This document shows positions 50,947 to 59,301 of a stretch of 64,000 nucleotides of DNA, in pieces. The position numbers were made by a program, and so were the translations under genes. The notes below the pieces were generated by a model. The model was not told the DNA's origin, did not search any database, and saw nothing but the letters and a program-made list of their open reading frames with translations. The DNA is taken from contig JAAKEZ010000009.1 in the NCBI GenBank assembly GCA_018475625.1, positions 1 to 64,000 on the forward strand, read 5' to 3'. Within the stretch, counting starts at the first letter, position 1; each line of letters opens with the position of its first letter. This DNA comes from Candidatus Bathyarchaeota archaeon A05DMB-2. Its GTDB lineage: Archaea > Thermoproteota > Bathyarchaeia > Bathyarchaeales > Bathycorpusculaceae.

Positions 50947-52104
50947 TTAAATAAGCTCTTCGTATATTTCGACTAATTTCTTCACGTTTGTGTCCCAGCT
51001 GAACTTCTGCTCAACCTTCCTGCGCAGTTCGTTTTTGCGCGATGAAAAATCGCTGTTAGAAAACTTGGCTATCGCTTCTGCAAGTGATTTAGGGTTGTTG
51101 GGCGGCACGATTTCTCCGAAGCCATCAACCATGATTTCCTTGATTCCGCCGACGTTTGTGGCTATGACTGGTAATCCGCAAGCCATGGCTTCAAGCGCCA
51201 CCAGCGGCAAGCCTTCTCCAGACTTTGAGGGCAGCACGAAAAAGTCTGCAGTGTTGTAGTATAAGGGCAATTCTCCGTCGGAGATGAAGCCTGCAAGCTT
51301 GAAGTTCTTCTCGATTCCAAGCTGTCTTGCTTTGGCTTTGACTTCGGCGAAGTCTGGTCCGCCACCAACAACGAGGTAGACTAAACGCGGGTTTTTTTTG
51401 ACAGCTATTCCTGTACTTTCCACTAGGGTGTCGATTCCGTTCTTGTAGACGAGTCTTCGCACAGTCAAAGCTACAGCGGCATTGCTGGGGATTTCCAGTT
51501 TTCGTCTCATCGTCTCTTGCGTTGCCGGTTGGGGTTTGAAGCGGTCTAAGTCTACACCGTTGTGGAGTACTTTGATTTTCTCGGGGTCTGCGCCTAAACT
51601 TAAAACGTAGTTTCGTGTTGCATTGCTTACTACGATTATTTTGTCGGCTGCTTTCAGAACCTGTGCTCCGACGGCAATGTCATTTAGGCGTTCCACAGTG
51701 TTCCATAAGCCTTGGTACTGTATGAAGGTGTTGTGCTGCGTGAGCACGAATGGCTTTTTGTATCTTTTTGCGAGTTTTGCAGCGATGAGGGATGACAGGT
51801 ATGGGTGTCCATGCGCGTGCACGATGTCGCTCGACTGAACAGATGTCAAATAGGTTTTGTAGCTTTCTATGCTGGGCAGCACATATGGGATTCCCAGTCT
51901 GAACCCGATGTTGAGTGAATCGTAGCAGCGGACTTTTATGCCGTCGTAAGTGTAGTTTTTTTCTGTGCCGATGCGGTTGGTGAGCACCATAAGCTTGAAC
52001 TGTTTCTGCATGAGCCTTTTGCTCTGCTCGTAAACGACTCTTTCGATTCCGCCGACGTGGGGCAGGAAAGTGTGCGTCACGATGCACAAGCTGGGTTGAG
52101 CCAT
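50947..52104 (-). CDS. Family 4 glycosyltransferase (GT-B fold)
   Basis: N-terminal THTFLPHVGGIERVV and HAHGHPYLSSL, then VSNATRNYVLSLG, LHNGVDLDRFKP and the donor-site motif EGLPLVALEAMACGLPVIAT. These are standard for retaining GT4 enzymes that extend glycans. The ATG at 52104 is preferred over the TTG at 52113. Confidence 0.92.
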   Translation of the reverse strand: MAQPSLCIVTHTFLPHVGGIERVVYEQSKRLMQKQFKLMVLTNRIGTEKNYTYDGIKVRCYDSLNIGFRLGIPYVLPSIESYKTYLTSVQSSDIVHAHGHPYLSSLIAAKLAKRYKKPFVLTQHNTFIQYQGLWNTVERLNDIAVGAQVLKAADKIIVVSNATRNYVLSLGADPEKIKVLHNGVDLDRFKPQPATQETMRRKLEIPSNAAVALTVRRLVYKNGIDTLVESTGIAVKKNPRLVYLVVGGGPDFAEVKAKARQLGIEKNFKLAGFISDGELPLYYNTADFFVLPSKSGEGLPLVALEAMACGLPVIATNVGGIKEIMVDGFGEIVPPNNPKSLAEAIAKFSNSDFSSRKNELRRKVEQKFSWDTNVKKLVEIYEELI

Positions 52105-52221
52105 GGTTTCCAACTGCGCTATTCCTCACCCTGCAAACTATTATAAATTTACTGTAAAACACATACAATCAAAGCTTTCATGACTTAATAGAAGCGCTGA
52201 TGTGGTGGACTGATGTGCGAT

Positions 52222-52330
52222 TTTTGTCTATAGCCCCTTTATATATACTAAGTAGTGTTGGATGCATCAAACTCCCTCGTACGATAGAGAGTAACTTTGA
52301 GTCCTTATGCGGAAGCTATTAGGGTCCCCT
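52222..52330 (-). repeat. Dispersed repeat family, copy F (3' part)
   Basis: On the minus strand the 3' end reads TATATAAAGGGGCTATAGAC and an A-run, a near-exact match to the family end. The remainder (with GATGCAT twice) is diverged. The gap 52114-52434 has no gene. Confidence 0.6.
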
Positions 52331-52434
52331 GTGAGAAGCCGCATGCATCAAAAGATAATTAGGCATAAAGGCGGACTCTGCGAATCTGAAAATCTTTAAA
52401 GCGATGCTCTGCTAAAAAGGTATTGTGTCTCAAG

Positions 52435-53679
52435 ATGGTTGAACCAGTTCCGCTGGCGTTGATAGTTAGCGCGTTAATTATCGTGATAGGTTTTTTGGGA
52501 AATTTCCTCTTTGAGAAGAAAGGTGTGCCTGACATGTTGTTCTTGATATTCCTCGGCATAGCCGTTGGACCAGTTTTACACATTTTTGAACCAAGCATCG
52601 TTAGCGAGCTGGCTCCATACATATCAGCTTTGGCATTGGTCTTCATCTTGTTCGATGGCGGAATGAGAATGGGCATTCGCCAAGCGTTGTCCCATAGTCC
52701 AAGAGCAGTTTTGCTCGCAGTTACAGGTTTCATACTGAGCATGCTGGTGGTTGCCCTGTTCACGATTTTCGCTCTAGGCGTCCCGCTTTTTTACGGTCTG
52801 TTGTTCGGCAGCATTTACGGCGGAAGCAGCTCCATCGTGGTGGTTTCATTGACAGCCAAAATAAAAATCAGCGAAAAAGGTGCCACCACCCTGATTTTAG
52901 AATCCGCCATAACCGACATATTGTGCATCGTTGTGTCCCTTGCCTTGATCGGAGTTATTTTAACTGGATACGCTGACTACGCTTCCATAGGACTCGGAAT
53001 CGCAGGCAGATTTGTGGTAGGTGTCTTAGTTGGAATACTCTTTGGCGTAGCATGGTTGGTTATACTCAAGAGTGCGGCGTGTCTGCCTTTTTGTTACATG
53101 CTGACTTTGGCTATCGCACTTTTTGCTTACGCAGTCTCAGAAGTGCTGGGAGGAAGCGGCGCATTGAGTTCGCTTCTCTTCGGATTAATACTGGGTAACG
53201 AGACTGAAATTCTTCAGGTTTTCCATCTTAGGACAACATCGCATGCGTCTGTAGACGAAGGGTTGAAGCGTTTTGAATCTGAAATTGCCTTCTTCATTAG
53301 AACTTTCTTCTTCGTGTTCCTTGGAATAATCGCAACAATATCTAATGTTATTTTCGTTTTTCTCGGCGTTATGTTATCTCTGCTTCTTCTTGCGGTCAGA
53401 ATAGGCGCGGTGCAATTGTCAACCCTTGGAAGTGAATTAAGAAAAGAGAGATCCATAATGTCAGTAGTATTGACACGTGGTTTAGCCGCTGCTGTTTTGG
53501 CGACGTTGCCAGCGCAATACGGTTTATTGTATTCTGATCAGTTCATCAACTTTGCAGTGGTGATAATCGTTTCCACGGCTATCATTGCTACAGTGGGCGT
53601 AATCGGCATTTCAAGAAAACAAAAAAGAACACCCGAGAAAACTATAGTAAGCCGTGATCAACTCGCTGGAATAGGCTAA
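52435..53679 (+). CDS. Cation:proton antiporter (NhaP/CPA-type)
   Basis: About 12 membrane helices over 414 residues. ILFDGGMRMGI, GSIYGGSSSIVVVSL and ESAITDILCIV correspond to the conserved ion-path helices, with the buried Asp in SAITD. It exchanges Na+ or K+ for H+ in pH and salt balance. The ATG at 52435 is chosen over a TTG at 52423. Confidence 0.88.
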   Translation: MVEPVPLALIVSALIIVIGFLGNFLFEKKGVPDMLFLIFLGIAVGPVLHIFEPSIVSELAPYISALALVFILFDGGMRMGIRQALSHSPRAVLLAVTGFILSMLVVALFTIFALGVPLFYGLLFGSIYGGSSSIVVVSLTAKIKISEKGATTLILESAITDILCIVVSLALIGVILTGYADYASIGLGIAGRFVVGVLVGILFGVAWLVILKSAACLPFCYMLTLAIALFAYAVSEVLGGSGALSSLLFGLILGNETEILQVFHLRTTSHASVDEGLKRFESEIAFFIRTFFFVFLGIIATISNVIFVFLGVMLSLLLLAVRIGAVQLSTLGSELRKERSIMSVVLTRGLAAAVLATLPAQYGLLYSDQFINFAVVIIVSTAIIATVGVIGISRKQKRTPEKTIVSRDQLAGIG

Positions 53680-53767
53680 AATCTGCCTTTACATTAACTG
53701 CATCTGCCAGAAAGGCAGACACATCGCGTCATTGTTTATGTTTTTAAGAAGCAAGGTCAGTGGCAGT

Positions 53768-54109
53768 TCAGATCGAAAGGTTATGCTTTGCAGCGTACAC
53801 TTCTTTGAGTGTACTCTGAAAAGTTTTCTTTATATCCTCGATGAAGATAGCCCTGTTTTGAATCCCTTTCTGAACCGCACCTGCAGCTACGAAGCACGCG
53901 CCGATTGTTTCGCTTATCGGAGTTGGCTCGGGAAACATGATCAAGGCTACTCCGATTTTTATCAGTCTGGACTTGTTGCCTTCGCGCCATAACTTTTTGG
54001 TCATCTTAACCTCTCGGCTCATGCCCTTGATTGTGTTCGAAAAGTCTGTTCCGGTCTTGGCTAATTCTGTTAAAGTGTCAGCAGCAGTTTTGGCCTCTTC
54101 CAACTTCAT
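53768..54109 (-). CDS. Small protein of unknown function with a hydrophobic centre
   Basis: A 113-residue protein with a helical, charged N-terminus, then LIKIGVALIMFPEPTPISETIGACFVAAG, which could be a re-entrant or short membrane segment, and a charged tail. GAGAACCCGATATG-like context gives no strong ribosome site. No family recognised. Confidence 0.6.
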   Translation of the reverse strand: MKLEEAKTAADTLTELAKTGTDFSNTIKGMSREVKMTKKLWREGNKSRLIKIGVALIMFPEPTPISETIGACFVAAGAVQKGIQNRAIFIEDIKKTFQSTLKEVYAAKHNLSI

Positions 54110-54351
54110 ATCGGGTTCTCCTGAATGCGCTATAGGGCGATTTTCAATGAAAAGTCTTTGCCTAGCAAAAGAGCATTCTAAGCCCCGTCTCTGTGCTTAT
54201 ACACTTTGACAATTTTATTTATCCATCGTTAATTCGACCGCCTTGTCTCGGTGATTTTGGCATCAATAAGTCAAAACATGAACAGCTTGTTTTATATGTT
54301 CAGAATTAGCGGTGCAACGAACACTGAGGTTTTAGGCTGTCTTAGGGGATT

Positions 54352-54545
54352 TCAGCTGATTTTCCCCGCACATAGGTGATACTCAAGTGTCAAATCGTAC
54401 TTGTCTGCCACGGAGCAAAAACTGCAGTTGCAACCTGCTTCAAGAACAGCTTCATCTGCTTTTCCCCTAGCGCAATACAACGCACTTGCTAATGGGCAGT
54501 TGCACATGTCCAGGTTCTTTTTTTATCGTCCACATGGGTGCCCAT
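54352..54545 (-). pseudogene. DUF2769-like cysteine-rich small protein, frameshifted
   Basis: From ATG 54507 a 51-residue frame reads MCNCPLASALYCARGKADE, GCNCSFCSVADKY and YHLCAGKIS, the Cys pattern of DUF2769. The upstream ATG at 54545 has AAGGTG in place and reads MGTHVDDKK, but a run of seven As near 54520 puts it in another frame. One more A would give MGTHVDDKKKNLDMC, a normal N-terminus. Either the A-run was miscounted or the gene is broken. Confidence 0.6.
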
Positions 54546-54716
54546 GTTGTCACCTTCACCGTATTATTCCGCTTGAGTTTTTAAACCTGTGTTGTTGCGC
54601 TTGGCTAGTAACAGGTGATGGAAAACAGGCATTCGCGGGTTGTAATTGTACGTTTACAGTCACAAAAAACTATAAACACCCGGCACTATCATGTGCCACG
54701 TCAGAGGTGCATTTAA

Positions 54717-55073
54717 TTGTCCGAAATAGACTCCGCAAAAAAGGCAACGCAACCTATAAAAGCGCTTAGGGCAGTGCCTTATGAAAGCGGATTTCACTTT
54801 TACACAGGCATCGGAAGCTACACCGGAGTTACCGCCACCAGTCTTTTTGAGTTCGTCGAAAAACTCCAAATAGCACCTGTTGAATCCGTCGTATTTCATT
54901 TTCAGCGCGGCGACTATCAAAAATGGATTAAGAACACGCTTGGTGACGATGAGGCAGCAGCGCAAATCGAGCAGTTAAAGAAATGGTCCTCTTGGTCGTC
55001 TGATGAAAACTTGAGAAAAGACCTCCTGAAAGCTGTAGAGAAACGTCTTGCCGAGCTAAAATCACAATATTAA
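54717..55073 (+). CDS. Small soluble protein, DUF5752-like
   Basis: A 118-residue protein with ESGFHFYTGIGSYTGVTATSLFEFVEKL, VVFHFQRGDYQKWIKNTLGDDEAA and an end rich in Lys/Glu. This matches the DUF5752 pattern in archaea. The TTG start at 54717 follows weak signals. Function unknown. Confidence 0.7.
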   Translation: MSEIDSAKKATQPIKALRAVPYESGFHFYTGIGSYTGVTATSLFEFVEKLQIAPVESVVFHFQRGDYQKWIKNTLGDDEAAAQIEQLKKWSSWSSDENLRKDLLKAVEKRLAELKSQY

Positions 55074-55213
55074 AACATGTTTTTCTCGTGAACGAAAGGA
55101 ACTTACTGAAGAGAAGCCTAAACGAACAATCCTGCAGGTTACAGCACCAAAAATCAAGTGTGATTAAAACATCGGTCGCAAAGCAGGAACCGTTTCAAGC
55201 CAACAAGAACCAG

Positions 55214-55391
55214 CCTATTTGGCGCCTATTAGTGGTGCATTACAGAAACCTATAGAGGGACTATCACTATTCGCGTTTTCAAGCGCCAAAAGTATGTTGA
55301 AAACTGACGCTTTAACTATGGGGGAGATACACGCTCCGAACAGAACAGAGCTTTCAGAACTGTTTACAGTATATTTAAGGGGACTATAGGA
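55214..55391 (+). repeat. Dispersed repeat family, copy G (full length)
   Basis: Begins CCTATTTGGCGCCTATTAG and includes CAGAAACCTATAGAGGGA, CTATCACTATTCGCGTTTTC and AAGGGGACTATAGG at its end. The internal stem GTTTTCA/TGAAAAC is kept relative to copy A. The gap 55074-55533 has no gene. Confidence 0.8.
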
Positions 55392-55533
55392 TGGGTCGAG
55401 CCAAGAAAAGCGCCGTTTCACGGCTGCTTGCGCACTGCTTTGGAAGCGGTGGAACAGCTGAAACTCAATAGCTTGCACTGTTTCATTCTAAAAGTAAATA
55501 AATAAGCTGTCGATAAAATAGAGAAACCTGAAC

Positions 55534-57309
55534 TTGGTGAATACACAGGTGAAGAGAACCGCAATCCTCATCGCACTCACAGTCATCCTGTTGGCTACGC
55601 TGTTGCCTCTTTCGCTTAGCACCCAAACCGTCTCTGCGCAAAGCACCTATACCATCCACAGCGTCGACCACCAAGTACATGTCATGTACTCTGGGTACAT
55701 CGTCATAAGCGATACTATACATGTCACAGGGTCAATGTCAAACGGTTTCCTTATGGGTTTTCCCTACCAATACGGCGTACACGTCCTCAAAGCAGTAACC
55801 TACGATCAGAATCATAATGTCTACCCAATGAGCCTTGGTGTACCGCTCGAAAACCAGGTGGGATATTACGGCGCAAAAATAGACTTTGGGCAATCAAACC
55901 CGCAAGTTTTCACAGTCGTCTTCGTCCTCTCAAATAAGCTGCTTACCCAAACCTCAAGCGGTGGCACAAGCACCGTAACCTTCAACCTTGACTATCCGGC
56001 TTACCCCAGTTTCGTGCAGGACGCTGGCACCTGCAACGTCTCCATCGTTCTCCCAGAAACTCCCACGGTCATCAGCATCACCAAGAACGACGGTTTAGTT
56101 GAAACCACCAACTACATTAGAAATAACTTGCCAGCGTTTACCTACTCACCAGCTATCGCCACTTTCACGGTTCACTTTGGAAACCTCTTGCTCCTTACTA
56201 TGGAAAGGCTGGACCGCCAAGTCACGTTAGGTCCAGCAGGCGAATTAGCATCCACGGACACTTACCGCTTGAAGAACAATTCTCCAGACTCGATTAGCTC
56301 ACTTCAAATAGGGTTGCCTATCCAAGCCTCCAACATCGTCGCCAGAGATGAATTCGGCAGAGCCTTGACAACATCACCTCTGTCTACAAGCAGCACCACG
56401 GTTACCATGAATGTCACGCTTGTTTCGTCTCTGGCGGGCAGTGGTTCTTCCACGGTTTCGGTGAGTTATGGTCTTCCAAGCGCTGTGTCTTCGCTGGGGA
56501 CACGTTTCTCTTTAGATTTTGTGCTGTTTCCGGCTTTTGATTATTATGTTGAGGAGGCAACTGTGACTTTTGTTCCTCCCGAGGGAGCGCGGTTTGTATC
56601 GCCTAATCTTTCCGAGTTAGATCCCTCTTTAAGTTTGTCGCGAGAGATTTTCCAGGAGACTCTGTCCGTGACTCGGAAAGGTGTCAGCTACGTGGATTAT
56701 GCTTTTTCTTCCGCGAATGCCTTGCAGGTTACTTATGATTACAACGTGTTGTGGTTGTCTTTCCGCCCCACCATGTGGATTTGGTTGCTAGCCATTGTCG
56801 GCGTGGTGGTTGTTGCTATTTGGAGAAGACCTAGACGAAAAGTTGCGGCGCCAGCGAGAATTGTGACGCCCAAGATTTCAGTTGGTTTGACTCCGGATGA
56901 CGTGCGATCTTTCACGGAAGCGTACGAGGAGAAGAGCAGGATAGCTTCGGAGTTGAAGTCTCTTGACGTGAGAGCGCAGAAGGGTAGGATTCCGAGGCGA
57001 CAGTACAAGGTTCAGCGGAGAACATTGGAGCTTCGTTCTGAAGCCTTGTCCAAGAACATCAGCGGATTGAAGGCAACTTTCCGCAGTGCTGGCGGTGTTT
57101 ACGCGGATTTGGTGCGGCAGCTTGACTTTGCTGAGACGGAGCTTGTTGAGGTTGAAACGAACATTCGAACCATTGAAACACGGCAAAGTCGGGGTGAACT
57201 TTCGCTGGAAGAATACAAGAAGATGATGGCGGATTATCAGCGGCGGAAAGAGAAAGCGGAGACGACGATTAACGGAATCTTGCTGCGGCTTCGTGAAGAA
57301 CTGCATTAG
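55534..57309 (+). CDS. Secreted-anchored membrane protein with ribophorin-I-like layout
   Basis: Signal peptide (about 1-35), a long beta-rich outer region, one membrane helix (MWIWLLAIVGVVVVAIW, near 412-428) and a 155-residue cytoplasmic coiled coil. Features recalling eukaryotic ribophorin I (Ost1): VHVMYSGYIVISDTI at the start, VSYGLPSAVSSLG, and VEEATVTFVPPEGARFV (compare TVKIILPEGA) before the membrane helix. This is a resemblance only. If real it would link to N-glycosylation, in line with the glycosyltransferases nearby. Confidence 0.6.
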   Translation: MVNTQVKRTAILIALTVILLATLLPLSLSTQTVSAQSTYTIHSVDHQVHVMYSGYIVISDTIHVTGSMSNGFLMGFPYQYGVHVLKAVTYDQNHNVYPMSLGVPLENQVGYYGAKIDFGQSNPQVFTVVFVLSNKLLTQTSSGGTSTVTFNLDYPAYPSFVQDAGTCNVSIVLPETPTVISITKNDGLVETTNYIRNNLPAFTYSPAIATFTVHFGNLLLLTMERLDRQVTLGPAGELASTDTYRLKNNSPDSISSLQIGLPIQASNIVARDEFGRALTTSPLSTSSTTVTMNVTLVSSLAGSGSSTVSVSYGLPSAVSSLGTRFSLDFVLFPAFDYYVEEATVTFVPPEGARFVSPNLSELDPSLSLSREIFQETLSVTRKGVSYVDYAFSSANALQVTYDYNVLWLSFRPTMWIWLLAIVGVVVVAIWRRPRRKVAAPARIVTPKISVGLTPDDVRSFTEAYEEKSRIASELKSLDVRAQKGRIPRRQYKVQRRTLELRSEALSKNISGLKATFRSAGGVYADLVRQLDFAETELVEVETNIRTIETRQSRGELSLEEYKKMMADYQRRKEKAETTINGILLRLREELH

Positions 57310-57369
57310 CAGACCTAAACGCTTTTATTTTACTGCTGGTTTTTGAAACAGAATTACGAGGTATGAAAC

Positions 57370-57552
57370 ATGGTAAAAATAGTAGTTGATAACGCCAAAT
57401 GCACCGGATGCGAAACCTGCGTAAACACATGCCCAGTCGGCGTCTACGAAATCAAAGAATCTAAGTCTGTGCCTGTCAAACTTGACGAGTGCCTTGTCTG
57501 CAGAGCATGCGAAGCCCAGTGTCCCGAAGGTGCAATACAGGTAATCGAGTAA
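57370..57552 (+). CDS. Ferredoxin with two 4Fe-4S clusters
   Basis: A 60-residue protein with CTGCETCVNTCPVG and CLVCRACEAQCPEG, the standard pattern for two 4Fe-4S clusters. Likely a low-potential electron carrier, for example for CODH/ACS nearby. Its ATG is clear. Confidence 0.95.
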   Translation: MVKIVVDNAKCTGCETCVNTCPVGVYEIKESKSVPVKLDECLVCRACEAQCPEGAIQVIE

Positions 57553-57662
57553 GCGAAATCTTCAGTCCTCGATTTATCCTGTGCAGTGCGTGTTGCCTCT
57601 CAAAAAGTATTTGAGAGCTTAATCCTATCTTTATCCATAATCTCAATCTGCGCTGGTGCAAT

Positions 57663-57780
57663 TTCTTGTCTATAGTTCCCTTAAACAAAGGAAACAACAT
57701 GGTTTGACGCTTCTCCGCGTCAACAGCGACCCTATCTCTATAGGTTTCTGCAATGAATCTCTCTGTTAGGCTCCAAATAT
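57663..57780 (-). repeat. Dispersed repeat family, copy H
   Basis: On the minus strand: TATTTGGAGCCTAACAG, then TTGCAGAAACCTATAGAG, a stem TTGACGC/GCGTCAA, and at the end AAGGGAACTATAGACAAG. The stem has other bases than in copies A and G but the same place, which suggests structure is kept. Confidence 0.75.
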
Positions 57781-57870
57781 GACCACCAGAGGGGCCCAAA
57801 GTAAGGGTGCTTGTGGCGGTGGCGTGTTTGTTGCAAACGTTTTTTACACAGCAGCGCTGAGCTGGTTCTT

Positions 57871-58221
57871 ATGATTACGAGTGAGGGCATCAGTGTAGAA
57901 GCAAAACCTGTCCCGAAAAGACAGTTTGTCTCGGCGTGGAGGGCGCTGACGAGTAAACCGTTCCCGCGGGTGAAGGCGTATCAGCTTAGGGATTATGATT
58001 TTGACAGGGTTATACGGCTGAGGCTTTGCGACGAGGATATGGAGAAGGAGTTGGAGGAGTGGGGCAAGGTTCTCTCAACCAAAGGCATAGATGCGTGCGT
58101 TTTCAATGTGGAAGAAGCAGCAGACGCCGATTACGTCATTTTGGTGCGTAAGCGCCCGTGTCACAGTTTAGGGGAAATCTTGAAGCACGAGCCTGCGCAC
58201 ATCGTCAGAGGCGACCTCTAA
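57871..58221 (+). CDS. Small protein of unknown function
   Basis: A 116-residue alpha/beta protein (VKAYQLRDYDFDRVIRLRLCDED, GIDACVFNVEEAADADYVILVRKR). The ATG at 57871 is preferred over an upstream frame that runs out of repeat copy H. Convergent with the oxidoreductase gene two bases away. No family recognised. Confidence 0.6.
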   Translation: MITSEGISVEAKPVPKRQFVSAWRALTSKPFPRVKAYQLRDYDFDRVIRLRLCDEDMEKELEEWGKVLSTKGIDACVFNVEEAADADYVILVRKRPCHSLGEILKHEPAHIVRGDL

Positions 58222-58222
58222 A

Positions 58223-59179
58223 TCACTTCAGTTTCCTAGCAACTGTCTCGGCGAACAGCTCCAAACCCTCCAGGCTCGGAAGGTCGCCGAAGAAAAGCAT
58301 AAAGAAGGTCGCACCCAAATCCGCATACTCCTGTATCACCCGCGAGCACTCGTCAGGCGTTCCGGCAAGGCAGAGTTTCTCGAAATCTTTCAGGGACACG
58401 TTTTCTGGCTTTCGCTCAGAGAGTTTTTTTTCTAATTCTTTCCTGTCAGAAGCTATGAACACCTGAGCCCCGGGCCAGCATGACTTCTCGATTTCTTTAA
58501 AGTCTCTGCCCACTGCGGTGCAGTATTGCTGCAGAACTTCCAGTTTGTGTTTGTAAAGCGCCGTTGATGGCAGGTAGCCCCAGTCGAATCTGTCCGCGTG
58601 CTGCGCAGTTACGCGCAGGGTCATTTTTTCTCCTGAGCCCGCTATAGTTATCGGCGGGTGCGGTTTCTGCACGGGCTTGGGCTCGCACACAGCGCCGTCG
58701 ATGCTGTAATATTCGCCGCTGTAGCTTGCTTTTTCCTCGGTCCACATTTTCTTGATTATCTCAACTGCCTCGTTGAGCCGACCTATTCTCGCGCTGAGTT
58801 TCGGGAACTGCAAGCCATAAGCTGTATGTTCGGCTTCTTGGACGCCCGCGCCGATGGCGAATTCTAACCTGCCGTTTGAGATGACATCAACTGTAGCAGC
58901 CATTTTGGCGAGTAAGGCTGGGTTTCTGAACGTGTTGCAGGTAACCATCGTGCCCAACCTTATCCTGTTTGTTAATGTAGCCAGTGCCGAAAGGGCTGTC
59001 CAGCATTCAAGTATGGAACTGCTCTTGAACATCAGGTGGTCGTCCAGCCACACCGAATGGTAGCCGAGGCGTTCGCATTCCAGAGCAGTATTCCGTATAA
59101 AATCAAAATGCGTAGAGTGAGTTTCTTCGGGTCGGTAAGCGTAAAATGGAAGGAACACGCCGAACTTCAATTCTCTCAA
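58223..59179 (-). CDS. LLM-class, probably F420-dependent, oxidoreductase
   Basis: Luciferase-like TIM barrel: KFGVFLPFYA, LDDHLMF, RIRLGTMVTCNTFRNPALLAKMAATVD, GRLEFAIGAG and PPITIAGSGEK. The pattern fits archaeal LLM proteins such as methylene-H4MPT reductase (Mer) relatives, which use F420. A role in the methyl branch feeding CODH/ACS is possible, but the true Mer cannot be told from other LLM proteins here. Confidence 0.85.
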   Translation of the reverse strand: MRELKFGVFLPFYAYRPEETHSTHFDFIRNTALECERLGYHSVWLDDHLMFKSSSILECWTALSALATLTNRIRLGTMVTCNTFRNPALLAKMAATVDVISNGRLEFAIGAGVQEAEHTAYGLQFPKLSARIGRLNEAVEIIKKMWTEEKASYSGEYYSIDGAVCEPKPVQKPHPPITIAGSGEKMTLRVTAQHADRFDWGYLPSTALYKHKLEVLQQYCTAVGRDFKEIEKSCWPGAQVFIASDRKELEKKLSERKPENVSLKDFEKLCLAGTPDECSRVIQEYADLGATFFMLFFGDLPSLEGLELFAETVARKLK

Positions 59180-59301
59180 TGCAGAGTCCCCAGCATACTT
59201 TGTTGATGGGACTATAATAGCTGATTGCGAAACAGAAGGTCAGCGTGGAACTGTTTATTCAAGAAGAAGAGCGTTGAAGATGGAAAGAAAAGAGAATATT
59301 G

